From Panorpa germanica (Eukaryota; Arthropoda; Insecta; Mecoptera; Panorpidae): a DNA stretch of 64,000 bases. The translations under genes were made by a program, and so were the position numbers. Below the pieces are notes generated by a model. It was given only the letters and a program-made list of their open reading frames with translations, was not told the origin of the DNA and made no database searches. Below, piece after piece: positions 33,994-43,837 of the stretch. Location of the stretch: positions 24,686,759-24,750,758 of the forward strand of contig OY783204.1 of assembly GCA_963678705.1 (NCBI GenBank), given 5' to 3'. Position 1 is the stretch's first letter, and each line of letters starts with the position of its first letter.

Positions 33994-34256
33994 TGTTAGA
34001 AACAATACGGTGTACTAATTAATAATTATAAGTCGAACTTAAGGTTTGATACAAATATCTTTATTCATAAATATTAGGACCGATACACAAATATGTTAAT
34101 CTACTGCTCTGTTCTAATTCATAATGCGATGTGCCCAGGGCCACGTCATGCTCAACGGGTTGAGAGGGGGGTGAACCATACCCCCACTTAAGATTGTTAG
34201 CTTATCTTAGTTCTCAGTAATGCAGTGCAGTGGTGTAGTGTATAAGGGTTCTAACA
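33994..34256. mobile_element. Probable solo LTR or small terminal-repeat element
   Basis: A 263-bp insertion in the right palindrome arm, absent from the left arm. It begins TGTTAGAA, ends TTCTAACA, and is flanked by TCAC (33990-33993 and 34257-34260), a 4-bp duplication. TG...CA ends and 4-bp duplications fit a solo LTR of an element unrelated to element 1. It has no coding capacity. Confidence 0.65.
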
Positions 34257-34336
34257 TCACTATTCCAAAAATGGCGGACTGAGGGCGACTAAAGCGACAT
34301 TGATGAATTAATTGTACACTAAGTGAGGGTACCCTG

Positions 34337-35047
34337 ATCTCGACCCAAAACATAGGACCCCGAAATCAGAGTTCAGCTAGAACTTTGTTTGTTGACAAAA
34401 ACAATTTTTTTTGCGTGGTAAGTAAAAAAGAAAAAGCCATCATATTGAATATCGGCCCAATCCCTCATTAGCCTCATTACGCCTCTGTATAACAGTCTGG
34501 TTCATGCTCAAGCTCATCAAATTACAATTCATCAAATAACAACGATATATCTATTTTGCATATATCTTTATTATCAAATCGAAATCTAATATAAACAAAC
34601 AAAATATTAAAAAAAAAAATAGAATTTTTAATAGATATTTTAAATAGCAAGTTTTAATTGATATATATATATATATTTTTTGTTTTAGTCATAAATGATA
34701 TTAAATAATTTAGAAAATAAAAAGAAAAAACGTTTTCCACAAAAAATATTTATTAATATTTCATTTTACAATGTTCCATTGTATATTATAAGAAAAAAAA
34801 ACAAAATTTCAAAATACAAAAAAATTAATATTTTATTCGACAAAAAGAAAAGGTATTTCTTTTATATTAAAGAGAAAATAAAAGTGAAATATAGTAACGG
34901 TCATTCTAAAAGTAAAAGATATCACATCAGTCGTTTTATAAACTTAAATATTTTTCAACAAAAATTCATAACACTCATTCACTTTTAATTTGCAACAAAT
35001 ATAACAATTTGTATCCATAACAACTTTGCTTGAATTACAAAAGCATA
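34337..35047. other. Very AT-rich intergenic stretch
   Basis: The open frame at 34695-34988 is Lys/Ile/Phe-rich low complexity and is not supported as a gene. This stretch holds the 3' flank of the SIAH-like gene. Confidence 0.5.
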
Positions 35048-35887
35048 TTAAATTTTATTGGGATTTTTAGAATATACAATAACTTTGTATATATATTTTT
35101 TATTACATCCATAAAACAGATGTTCGAAGTCGGCAACAGTTACGCCGTATAATTTCGTGTTTTTAGGTTGGTGGTTATCAGCCTGCATTTGAACCGGTGT
35201 GGAAGCCACACACGGTCCATTAATACATATTTCCCTTCCTGATATTTGATTCTTCAACGTAAGTTTAAAAAAGAATTCAGTTTCACCTCCATACGTCAAA
35301 TGATGTACAACATACAGATAATAATTATCAACGATATTTCTGACGATTATAAAATGTTCTTTGTATACTGTCAAATGTGCCGCTTTCTGAGCTAGAAACT
35401 CGACGTTGTTTTCCACTTCCTGGCAGTGACTCTTCCAGTGATCTAGTATCTTGTTATGAAATACCATGTTATTGCACCAAGCGCAAACAGCAGATGGACC
35501 ATATTGACATATCTTATGATGTGCCAGCATCATTTCTTTGGTTCCATCCATATCACAGCCTTTAAAGTTACATTTCTTCAAATCTACGTTGTTGTTATAC
35601 TTATCTTTATATCTCTTATAAATTCGCGCCAAGTTTTCTAGTTCATAATTTTGTTCATCTGTCATATCACCTTTGCACATAGGACAATTGTCAATCTTTT
35701 TTGTACAAGTTCCACACACGCTGTGGCCATTTACACAAAGGTAAATACGGCGATCCATAATCTGCATACACACGCAACATTCTTCAACAATCGCTTCCAT
35801 AATTGTTTCGACTTTAGATATTAATTCGGTTTTATTTTCAGGGTTAAGTGTTAGTGCTGACAAAGTATCACATATATTGTACGCCAT
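35048..35887 (-). CDS. SIAH/Seven-in-absentia-like RING E3 ubiquitin ligase
   Basis: 279 residues, a single exon. The RING finger is at 37-71: C37/C40, C51, H55, C58/C61, C68/C71 (ending NCPMC), which binds a ubiquitin-conjugating enzyme. A SIAH-type zinc finger follows at about 106-155 (CNFKGC, then H-x3-C-like residues, CAWCN and HWKSHC). The rest (about 165-279) matches the position of the SINA/TRAF-like substrate-binding beta sandwich but is diverged. The length is close to the usual SIAH size of about 280-320 residues. Expected role: marking cytosolic or nuclear target proteins for degradation. It is intronless and lies between LTR elements, so it may be a retrocopy-derived or lineage-expanded SIAH-like gene. 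The ATG used is the first in the frame. Confidence 0.85.
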   Translation of the reverse strand: MAYNICDTLSALTLNPENKTELISKVETIMEAIVEECCVCMQIMDRRIYLCVNGHSVCGTCTKKIDNCPMCKGDMTDEQNYELENLARIYKRYKDKYNNNVDLKKCNFKGCDMDGTKEMMLAHHKICQYGPSAVCAWCNNMVFHNKILDHWKSHCQEVENNVEFLAQKAAHLTVYKEHFIIVRNIVDNYYLYVVHHLTYGGETEFFFKLTLKNQISGREICINGPCVASTPVQMQADNHQPKNTKLYGVTVADFEHLFYGCNKKYIYKVIVYSKNPNKI

Positions 35888-36329
35888 TATTACCGCTTAT
35901 CTAATTTGCACACAAATAATAAAACAGTTGGTACGAAATGTCAATAATAAATATTCGGTTAAACTCGTTCTAAATAACTGACAGCACCGATTGTCCCTTC
36001 GCACTGCAGATCTGTCGTAAGACTGAGACTCCAATACAACCACACATAATTTTTACCATAGACACACCGATACCTTATGTAGAGCGACGGTTAGCTATCA
36101 TAATAGGCCTGGTATGGTCCGGATGCAAATAGCAAATAGATAAAAAATATTAACAATTTAAAGTGCATTTATTTAATCAAAACTTTGATGAAAATTTAAC
36201 TATATAAAATAGGCTTGTGAACCATGACTTCATTGCTATAAAACTGTACTATATAATAAATAATAAATTTGGCTACAAGTCCAATTATTTTTTAATACCT
36301 CACTATATTTTAGGAGATATTATTATCAA
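35888..36329. other. Upstream flank of the SIAH-like gene
   Basis: Probably contains its promoter and 5' UTR, but I can point to no TATA box or initiator with confidence. Confidence 0.4.
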
Positions 36330-37229
36330 TGGGTTTGTGTCCTCATTTTTACCCAGTAAACATTTTGGAGTAAATTCGACTTAATTTCTATTACATATCA
36401 TGAATTTTTTGTCTGGAACGTGTTCGTTTTCTATTCAGTCGTTCAAAGGAAAGGTCCTTTTTATGAGCTACAGACATTTCAACGACGGTTCACTGCTGAA
36501 TTAAAAGCGGAGTAGGTTTATGATTTATGACCGGATAATAAAAATATACCCATGTGGGAAAGAAACAGAAATACTTAATGAATGATGTTGGAAAAAGAAA
36601 GAATATTATTATGAAAAACTAACACAAAATCTGTGACAGGTAGAGAACTTGTAAAGCGTTAGAATAGAATTGTACGAGTGACTCGAACTTCACCAAATAG
36701 GACACTTCACCAAATTGTTTACTGGGTAGTGGTCGATTTTTCAATTGTTGATTGAAATTGATGTTAATAAATATGTATTGACGTGTCTATTTTATTAAAT
36801 ATCTAAATGTTGACGGAGATATAGCAATTAAAAATTTGAATTGTAGTTTTAGCGCTAGAAATGGTCGGCCATATTTATATGACGTGAAATGCATTTTAAC
36901 GTCAGTTATTTGTTGAGTAGGTCAGTGCTGTGGTAATGTGTTGTAGCTGTTGGTTCCTTGAAATAGCTGTAAATAATATTTGGAGTTTATAATATAGCAG
37001 AGATTTATGAACTGTAAGGTTGGCAGCGGTTGTGACGTCACATGCATTTGGAATGTGTACAACGTTGAATCCCTTTAATAATTAAAGAGACAAAATAACT
37101 TTTTTAATTGTTTATCTCTTAACATATAAGGAGTTATTAAAAAATAATTGAACATCTGAGGTTCTAGTAACCCACTTTATCAATATATAGTACAGTTTTA
37201 TAGAAATTAAGACATAGGACACAAGCCCA
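36330..37229 (-). mobile_element. MITE-A copy interrupted by MITE-B
   Basis: MITE-A in reverse orientation, TGGGTTTGTGTCCTCATTTT to GGACACAAGCCCA, matching 2288-2917. It is lengthened by a 375-bp MITE-B insertion at 36352-36726. Removing that insertion leaves about 525 bp with the usual MITE-A order. Confidence 0.82.
36352..36726. mobile_element. MITE-B, mariner-like, nested in MITE-A
   Basis: Ends are CCCAGTAAACATTTTGG and the inverted CCAAATTGTTTACTGGG, flanked on both sides by TA (36350-36351 and 36727-36728). The uninterrupted MITE-A copies show a single TA here. TA duplications are the mark of Tc1/mariner-type transposases. No coding capacity. Diverged relatives are at 16968-17205 and 22838-23132. 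Confidence 0.82.
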
Positions 37230-37765
37230 TTCAATCTAAATAAGAAAAAGGGACTATTTTCATTTAAGAATCTTATCTACAATATTATTATTTTAAATAA
37301 ATTTTAGCATAAAAATACAATATCAGGCGTCTAAAAGCAAAGGGATGTAAGTGACAAATTTTGAATATTTAAGATAACCAGCGCAAACGATAGAAGATGT
37401 ACTAAACTATTTAGTGGGACAAAGATATAAGCGAAAACTTGGACAGATTTTACTATACAGCGTGAATTCTAAAACCTACTGAACGAAAGCGCCTATACTA
37501 TCTTAATTTTAAACTCGTTTTCTGAAGAATTTTACTTTTGCATCTAGACCAACTCTTTTATACAACAGACATTTTATATTGTTGTAAAATGTGTCGTATT
37601 GTCGTTCTGGAGGAGATTACTCAGGAATGTGTGTATAATACGTCATTTACTTGGGTTGTGTATCCCATCAAGTTTTATTTACGATGGTTGTGAAAAATCT
37701 CGATTGTTTTTTTTAGAGCTAAAATTTTAAATACCTTAAAATTTCCGAAAAATAAAGAAGACCAT
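37230..37765. other. Intergenic stretch with an LTR end fragment
   Basis: Positions 37580-37624 match the first 45 bp of the element 1 LTR (TGTTGTAAAATGTGTCG onward), then break off into unrelated sequence. It is a remnant of an older copy. No gene is seen. Confidence 0.55.
37762..37765. repeat. LTR element 2 target-site duplication, left
   Basis: CCAT directly before the left LTR; matched at 43327-43330. Confidence 0.75.
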
Positions 37766-38591
37766 TGTTGTGAGTAAGATTCGAAGGCGGATGTTACACC
37801 TGACATCAATGTTGTAAAAAGAGGTCTGATGCTCGTTCTAGAAGGAGATTACTCAGCTTGCTAATACATCACGCAGTGTTGCTAGTTACTGGAAGTAGAT
37901 TCTTCAGTTTGACGATCATCCACCTTCTTGAATTACTCACGTTGATAAGAATTAACTCTTTTAAGATGATTAACAGGATTCTTGTTAAGACGGTGTATTG
38001 TTGCAATTTGAGAATACTTGAGCGGCCTAAAGTATAACCTCGTTGCAACATACGACGGTTGAACAATTAGTATCTTTTAAATACTATTAATACAAACACT
38101 TTTTATTAAAATATATCATTTATTCGTTGTGATATTATATCTGCGTACTTAATTACAATAGTATTTTATTGGATTAATAAAGATGCCAGATATAAAACAA
38201 AATGTAATTCTAGTGTTATAATTTGATTAATAGTTAAAATGTGCTCACTGTAGTATACTTTGATGTTACAATTGGAGTAATTGCACGAACGAAGTTACAA
38301 ATCGTAAACACTTGGTTGAGACTCAGGAGAAGACTGACTTTCTGACTAGCGTGCAGATTAATATATAATGATTTATTTCACATCACAATGTGCCAATACT
38401 GAGTTACCAGCATTAAAACGATATAAAATCTCCACAGACCAGAGTCAATGTTTACAAGCGCTAAATACAAATAATTATTTATTACAATATTAATACTAAA
38501 ATTAAAGATAACATAATATAATTCTTATAAAATAAATAACATTTATATTAAAAATAGGAAGGATAAGTACGACTTATGCGTACTTACAACA
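37766..38591 (-). repeat. Element 2, 3' LTR
   Basis: 826 bp, TGTTGTGAGTAAG...CTTACAACA on the plus strand. Compared with element 1 it has an extra 44 bp at this end, followed by a second LTR-like start TGTTGTAAAAAGAGG at 37810. An open frame inside (37869-38066) recurs in the partner LTR and is not a gene. Confidence 0.88.
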
Positions 38592-38865
38592 CCCTTCAAC
38601 CCTAAAAAAGGAACGCATATTAAACAAACATATGCGTTTCTTTCCAAGAAAAAGAAAAAGGAAGATAGGACGATGTCGTACTATCACAACACCCCCTTCC
38701 AAAAAAAAAGGGACACGTATAAAAACAAAATATACGAGTTACAATTCTGGAAAAAAACAAAAAGAGAAGCAAAGTGTCGACAACGATTCTGATCCCATCG
38801 TATAGAGTTAACACTGCTTCACAAAACAATCATCCCTGACAAAATCCATCTTATTCGTCAAGGTT

Positions 38866-41403
38866 TTATTCATTGGTACAAAATCTCTTCAATCTATTCC
38901 TATTAACTACCGTATACTTTCTAGGTGAAAAAAAAAAATTGACCCTTCTATCAAAATTTAATTTAAATTTTGGTTTATTACTAGTAAATTTATTTGTAGC
39001 TAAATCAATCGTAGAAGAATATTTTGCACCACTAAATTGGTCTAGTATGTCATGTACGAGAGGCAAAGTATAAACATCACTTGTCGTCTGTTCATTAAGT
39101 TTACGATAGTCGATTACAACGCAAAATTGTTTGTTCCCCGACACATCTGCTTTTTTAGGTACCATTAACAGAGGTGCGTTAAACTGTGAGTCGCATTTTT
39201 CAATAACGTTGTTAGCCAACAGTTCTTGAATATGCTTCTCAACAATTTCTTTATGCGCATGAGATAATCTATGCGGCTTAATGTTTACAGGGTTAGGTGA
39301 GTCACTCAGTGCACTCGCACAAGATAACTTATCTACCGGGAAAAAAAATATGTTATTAAAATTATTACAGATTTCCATTAAATCTGTTAAGTATTTTGAA
39401 TTAACATTTGAAAAATCTATATTATTAAATAAAAGATGTCGTAAGGATCTTTTAGGATCGTTAGGATTTCTTTTCAAAAAATGGTAAAAATTAAATTTAT
39501 TTATTGGAATAATATCTGGTTTAAAATTGTCAAGTATTACATCTTTTGCTGAGGAATTAGTTATTGATATATAAAAAGTATTATTAACAGGATTAATTAA
39601 TGCGTTGGCTAAAAAAACTTCAGGTAGCAATTCCTTGGCTACACAAACTCCTACCGTAGAACCCGACATAGGAATTAATTTCCTAGTACGTGCTGGTACG
39701 ATAATACTGTTTATGTTTATTAATGGTAATTCAAATATTTTGCCATGTTGTGAGAATTGTACGCTGTTTGTTTCCAAATTAATTACTGCTTTAAATGTAC
39801 GTAAAATATCTAATCCTATGATTCCATCATGCTTAATGGGGAAATCCTCTGACACAACCTGAAAAGTATGTTTCGACCTAGAACTATCTAAAATTATAGA
39901 AGTTTTTAGTGAACCTAAAGTATAAGACGTGCCTTCAGAGATTCCCTTTAATAACACTTTAGATGTACTATCTATTTTGATATTATTTTTTAAAATATTT
40001 TTTTTAATTAAAGAAATTTGAGAACCAGTGTCCAATAAAAATGATACAGTCTTTGCTTTGGCTGCGACTATTCTGAATTGAACAGTGTCAGCTGTTTGCT
40101 TGTCAATAACATTTTCATTGTTACAGTTAAAATTTGTTATATCATTGGTATTTTGTATTTCTTTAATCTCAATATTTTTATTTAAACTATTAAATTTACG
40201 TAAATGGTGATTATAAAAAGAACGTGAATTTTGTTTTGTATTTCTAGTAAAAGATACTTGAGGACCATCAGATTCAAGATGTCTCGATCTTTTACAATAA
40301 ACAGAAGGTTTTGAAAATACCGTATCTCTCCTACAAATATTAATTTGCGCGACAGGATATACCGTATCCGCATTTTCCTTCTTGATAAAACAATATTTCT
40401 CTAAATGACCATTTTTTTTACAATAGTTACAAAAAAAAGTTTTAAATTTTGTTTCGACTTCGTTAGCAAATTGTTCACTTGAAACTGGTTCACTACTAGA
40501 AATAGAATGACTTGAATCTGTTTTAAATTCAACATGCCTTCTTCTTTCTAGAGTGCGCCACCGTGTTTCAAGAAAATTCGTAAAATCATTTAGGGTTGGT
40601 AATTCAGAAGTATTTCTGTTTTCCCATTCCTTTAATGTGTTAAAATCTAACTTGGTCTTTAAAAAATGTATAAAAATAAAATCTGAATGATTAGAATATA
40701 TTCCCAACTCGGTTAATGCTCTAATCGATTCATTAATTTCGTCTAAAAAATTTTTGATATTAGTTTCTGATTCTAAACGTATAACATTGTAGTTTATTAA
40801 ATTGTTCAAACAGGTTTCAATAAGTGCTACCTTATTGTCATAACGTTTACAAAGGATGTTCCAAACAATTTCATAATTATCGTTTGTTAAAGGATAATTC
40901 TTTATGAGTTTGAGTGGTTCTCCTGTCAAATTTAATTTTAAATAATGCATTTTTTCAATGTTTGATAGTTTGCTATTATTACGAATTAAATTTGTAAACA
41001 ATTCCATGAAACTTTGCCAATTAGTATATTCTCCATCAAAAACGGTTAGTTGCATTGGACTTAAGTTTAAATTTCTTATTGAATCTATGCTTTTTGAGTC
41101 ATCCACAATATGTGTATCATTCTCAAATGTTTGCTTATAATTCAACAAGGAAATAAGAGTGTCGTCATAAATACTTTCAACTTCCATAGACTTACTAACG
41201 ATAGCCGTAGCTTCTTCATTTTTTAGAGTTGGAAGCAGTGCTTCTACGATACTATTATATTTGACCCAAGCCTTTTCTAAGTTTTTGATTTTTAATTCAA
41301 CTATTGTTAAGGATGTTGATTGGACTTCTAAATTTTTTGAAAACTCATTAATTAGATTGATTGTATTCTCAACTAATGTGAGGGAATGAACGTTCGGTGC
41401 CAT
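38866..41403 (-). CDS. Gag-protease ORF of element 2 (pol deleted)
   Basis: 845 residues, open throughout. The Gag region resembles element 1 (about 94% identical by eye over the first 280 residues). A CCHC knuckle (CNYCKKNGHLEKYC) is present, and the protease motif LLDTGS is intact. The frame passes into the start of RT (up to the region before the first catalytic Asp), then skips in frame to a short piece from the integrase C-terminal side and ends with the same NRLKRFCTNE tail as element 1. The YLDD box, RNase H and integrase triad are absent. At least two deletions are needed to explain it. The protein could still form particles and self-cleave, but this is inference. Confidence 0.88.
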   Translation of the reverse strand: MAPNVHSLTLVENTINLINEFSKNLEVQSTSLTIVELKIKNLEKAWVKYNSIVEALLPTLKNEEATAIVSKSMEVESIYDDTLISLLNYKQTFENDTHIVDDSKSIDSIRNLNLSPMQLTVFDGEYTNWQSFMELFTNLIRNNSKLSNIEKMHYLKLNLTGEPLKLIKNYPLTNDNYEIVWNILCKRYDNKVALIETCLNNLINYNVIRLESETNIKNFLDEINESIRALTELGIYSNHSDFIFIHFLKTKLDFNTLKEWENRNTSELPTLNDFTNFLETRWRTLERRRHVEFKTDSSHSISSSEPVSSEQFANEVETKFKTFFCNYCKKNGHLEKYCFIKKENADTVYPVAQINICRRDTVFSKPSVYCKRSRHLESDGPQVSFTRNTKQNSRSFYNHHLRKFNSLNKNIEIKEIQNTNDITNFNCNNENVIDKQTADTVQFRIVAAKAKTVSFLLDTGSQISLIKKNILKNNIKIDSTSKVLLKGISEGTSYTLGSLKTSIILDSSRSKHTFQVVSEDFPIKHDGIIGLDILRTFKAVINLETNSVQFSQHGKIFELPLININSIIVPARTRKLIPMSGSTVGVCVAKELLPEVFLANALINPVNNTFYISITNSSAKDVILDNFKPDIIPINKFNFYHFLKRNPNDPKRSLRHLLFNNIDFSNVNSKYLTDLMEICNNFNNIFFFPVDKLSCASALSDSPNPVNIKPHRLSHAHKEIVEKHIQELLANNVIEKCDSQFNAPLLMVPKKADVSGNKQFCVVIDYRKLNEQTTSDVYTLPLVHDILDQFSGAKYSSTIDLATNKFTSNKPKFKLNFDRRVNFFFSPRKYTVVNRNRLKRFCTNE

Positions 41404-42500
41404 TGTACTTAATTAAAGTTATATATAATATACAGACTAAAGATTATTTTGTACCAATAAACGACTCTCCGAAAAATAGGATTCTGACAAGGAAAAATTG
41501 TTAGCGAAAACAGTAACTCACAGGAAATTTCCGATGGGGCTCAGACACCGCAGTTGTAACAGGAAGGTAGTCTCTCTGATTGAACAGACTGCTATCTAAC
41601 TGCTTCAGCTCTTTACTTCTCCCTTTCAAAATTCCCTCTCGTTCAAAAAAAGATGTTGTTCTAAAAAAATATTAACATAAATTAGTATAATTGTGGAAAC
41701 AATTATAAAAAAATATTATAGTAAATATGCAAAAGTATTGGATATAATACTAAAAAAAATTAATAGCTTCAATGACAAACAATGATGCTACAAAAATACT
41801 TAGGTTATAGCAAATATTCAAAAGTATTGAATATAATACTAAAAAAATTAATAGCTTCAATGACAAACAATGATGCTACAAAAAAAGTTAGGTTATAGCA
41901 AATATTCAAAAGTATTGAATATAATACTAAAAAAAATTATAACCTCGTTAATAATGATGCTAATAAAAAATACTTAGATTATAGCAAATATTCAAAAGTA
42001 CTGAATATAATACTAAAAAAAATCATAGCTTCATTAGTAACGTTGCTATTCAAAAAAAAATACAATTATCAATTTATAGTAATAATTATATACAAAAAAA
42101 AAGATACCGTTCTATTATACTTCAAGATTTTCTTATCAGTGATTATAATCTATACACAGCTGTGTGCGGAATTCTGCACGCGACCAACATCGATTTAGAT
42201 TATTCCAAATGTTCTAGAAGCATCCATCCATTCCCGGGGCGGCAAAAGATTTCTTTTTCCAGGTTCAGCTGGCTGTAGTTTTTGCATCCGCCGGACTTGT
42301 AGAAAAATTATGTGAAATACAGATGAAATGATATTCTAGCTCGTACTTTTCGGCAATTTTGGAAATAATCGATCGGCGTAGTGGTATCCAGATTAATTGA
42401 TCTGCATCCAGGTGTAGAATATAGAAAAAAAATTTTTGGGCGTACCTCTTGGATATTTATGTGTAGGAATATCTCTTCGAGCCTCACACCTGACACCATT
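41404..42500 (-). promoter_or_regulatory. Element 2 leader: primer-binding site and tandem repeats
   Basis: Primer-binding site at about 42484-42498 (minus strand TGGTGTCAGGTGTGA), two bases inside the 5' LTR. Four copies of the TTCAAAAGTAYTGAATATAA-type repeat lie at about 41725-42020, against three in element 1. The 250 bp next to the ORF is nearly identical to element 1. Confidence 0.68.
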
Positions 42501-43326
42501 TGTTGTGAGTAAGATTCGAAGGCGGATGTTACACCTGACATCAATGTTGTAAAAAGAGGTCTGATGCTCGTTCTAGAAGGAGATTACTCAGCTTGCTAAT
42601 ACATCACGCAGTGTTGCTAGTTACTGGAAGTAGATTCTTCAGTTTGACGATCATCCACCTTCTTGAATTACTCACGTTGATAAGAATTAACTCTTTTAAG
42701 ATGATTAACAGGATTCTTGTTAAGACGGTGTATTGTTGCAATTTGAGAATACTTGAGCGGCCTAAAGTATAACCTCGTTGCAACATACGACGGTTGAACA
42801 ATTAGTATCTTTTAAATACTATTAATACAAACACTTTTTATTAAAATATATCATTTATTCGTTGTGATATTATATCTGCGTACTTAATTACAATAGTATT
42901 TTATTGGATTAATAAAGATGCCAGATATAAAACAAAATGTAATTCTAGTGTTATAATTTGATTAATAGTTAAAATGTGCTCACTGTAGTATACTTTGATG
43001 TTACAATTGGAGTAATTGCACGAACGAAGTTACAAATCGTAAACACTTGGTTGAGACTCAGGAGAAGACTGACTTTCTGACTAGCGTGCAGATTAATATA
43101 TAATGATTTATTTCACATCACAATGTGCCAATACTGAGTTACCAGCATTAAAACGATATAAAATCTCCACAGACCAGAGTCAATGTTTACAAGCGCTAAA
43201 TACAAATAATTATTTATTACAATATTAATACTAAAATTAAAGATAACATAATATAATTCTTATAAAATAAATAACATTTATATTAAAAATAGGAAGGATA
43301 AGTACGACTTATGCGTACTTACAACA
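42501..43326 (-). repeat. Element 2, 5' LTR
   Basis: 826 bp; partner of 37766-38591. On the sense strand its U5 end contains an internal CAACATTGATGTCAGGTGT, which copies the arrangement of an LTR end followed by a primer-binding site. Confidence 0.88.
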
Positions 43327-43330
43327 CCAT
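43327..43330. repeat. LTR element 2 target-site duplication, right
   Basis: CCAT directly after the right LTR; matches 37762-37765. Confidence 0.75.
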
Positions 43331-43837
43331 AAAGCGTTATTATACGTGCAAATTTAACGTGCAAAATTATGTATTTCGCCATACTGACTCACTAACCTAG
43401 CTCTTAAGCTTGCCATCATCGATTTATTTTTTAATTTATGCCTAATTTAATATTCAGCATTGTTGTAAGCGTTACCTGTACTTTACATTTATGTCCATAC
43501 TTATCTTTTTGTTAAGTTGTCTACTTGATGGTCCTTATGGTCTTCTTATGCACGAAGGTACACGTTCTACAATTTATTGTACTCTCACTTCAGACGATAT
43601 ATAAAATATAGTATTCGTTAAAGTTTGCACTTAGCGTAAAGCAAGAGCAAAAGCAACGCACTGTTGGTCAGGTCTCGAGCTCCAGTCGAAACTGACTCAT
43701 CGTTCAAGGTTACGCGCTAAAAGTCTTTGACACTTCGCTTAGGGATCTTACTAGCATAAGACAAGAGCATAGTATACTTTAAAGTTAGATTTACACTGGA
43801 CAAATTTACGCCAAACACAAAATGTAATCACAAGAAA
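43331..43837. other. Intergenic stretch, nothing recognised
   Basis: No supported gene or repeat. Confidence 0.4.

Larger units (their letters stand above)
25876..34336. repeat. Long palindrome (inverted arms) hosting the LTR element
   Basis: The left arm (about 25876-26060) is the reverse complement of the right arm (about 33891-34336, once the 263-bp insertion at 33994-34256 is removed). Outer ends are CAGGGTACCCTCACTTAGTG and CACTAAGTGAGGGTACCCTG. Matching blocks include TCAGTGATACCACATATTAA on the left and its complement on the right. The LTR element 26073-33788 sits in the loop. It was probably an older long-TIR or foldback element. Confidence 0.8.
37766..43326 (-). mobile_element. LTR element 2, internally deleted relative of element 1
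   Basis: 5561 bp with 826-bp LTRs (37766-38591 and 42501-43326) that look identical, and CCAT on each side. The leader has a primer-binding site, and one 845-codon ORF keeps Gag and protease but lacks the RT core, RNase H and integrase. It cannot copy itself, so its clean LTR pair implies mobilisation by enzymes of a related autonomous element. The LTRs differ clearly from those of element 1, while parts of the leader, Gag and 3' UTR are nearly identical. Confidence 0.9.

Noticed and set aside
34695..34988. 97-codon open frame
   Set aside because: Lys/Ile/Phe-rich low complexity in extremely AT-rich DNA, with no motif or splice context.
37869..38066. 65-codon open frame repeated exactly at 42604-42801
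   Set aside because: Both copies lie in the two LTRs of element 2; the identity reflects LTR pairing, not a gene family.
37810..38591. Element 2 LTR starting at the inner TGTTGTAAAAAGAGG (782 bp)
   Set aside because: The flanks then share a further 44 bp and lack a target duplication; starting at 37766 gives equal 826-bp LTRs and CCAT on both sides.
27106..41403. Envelope gene that would make either LTR element a retrovirus-like element
   Set aside because: Neither element has an ORF between pol and the 3' LTR, and no membrane-protein features are present.
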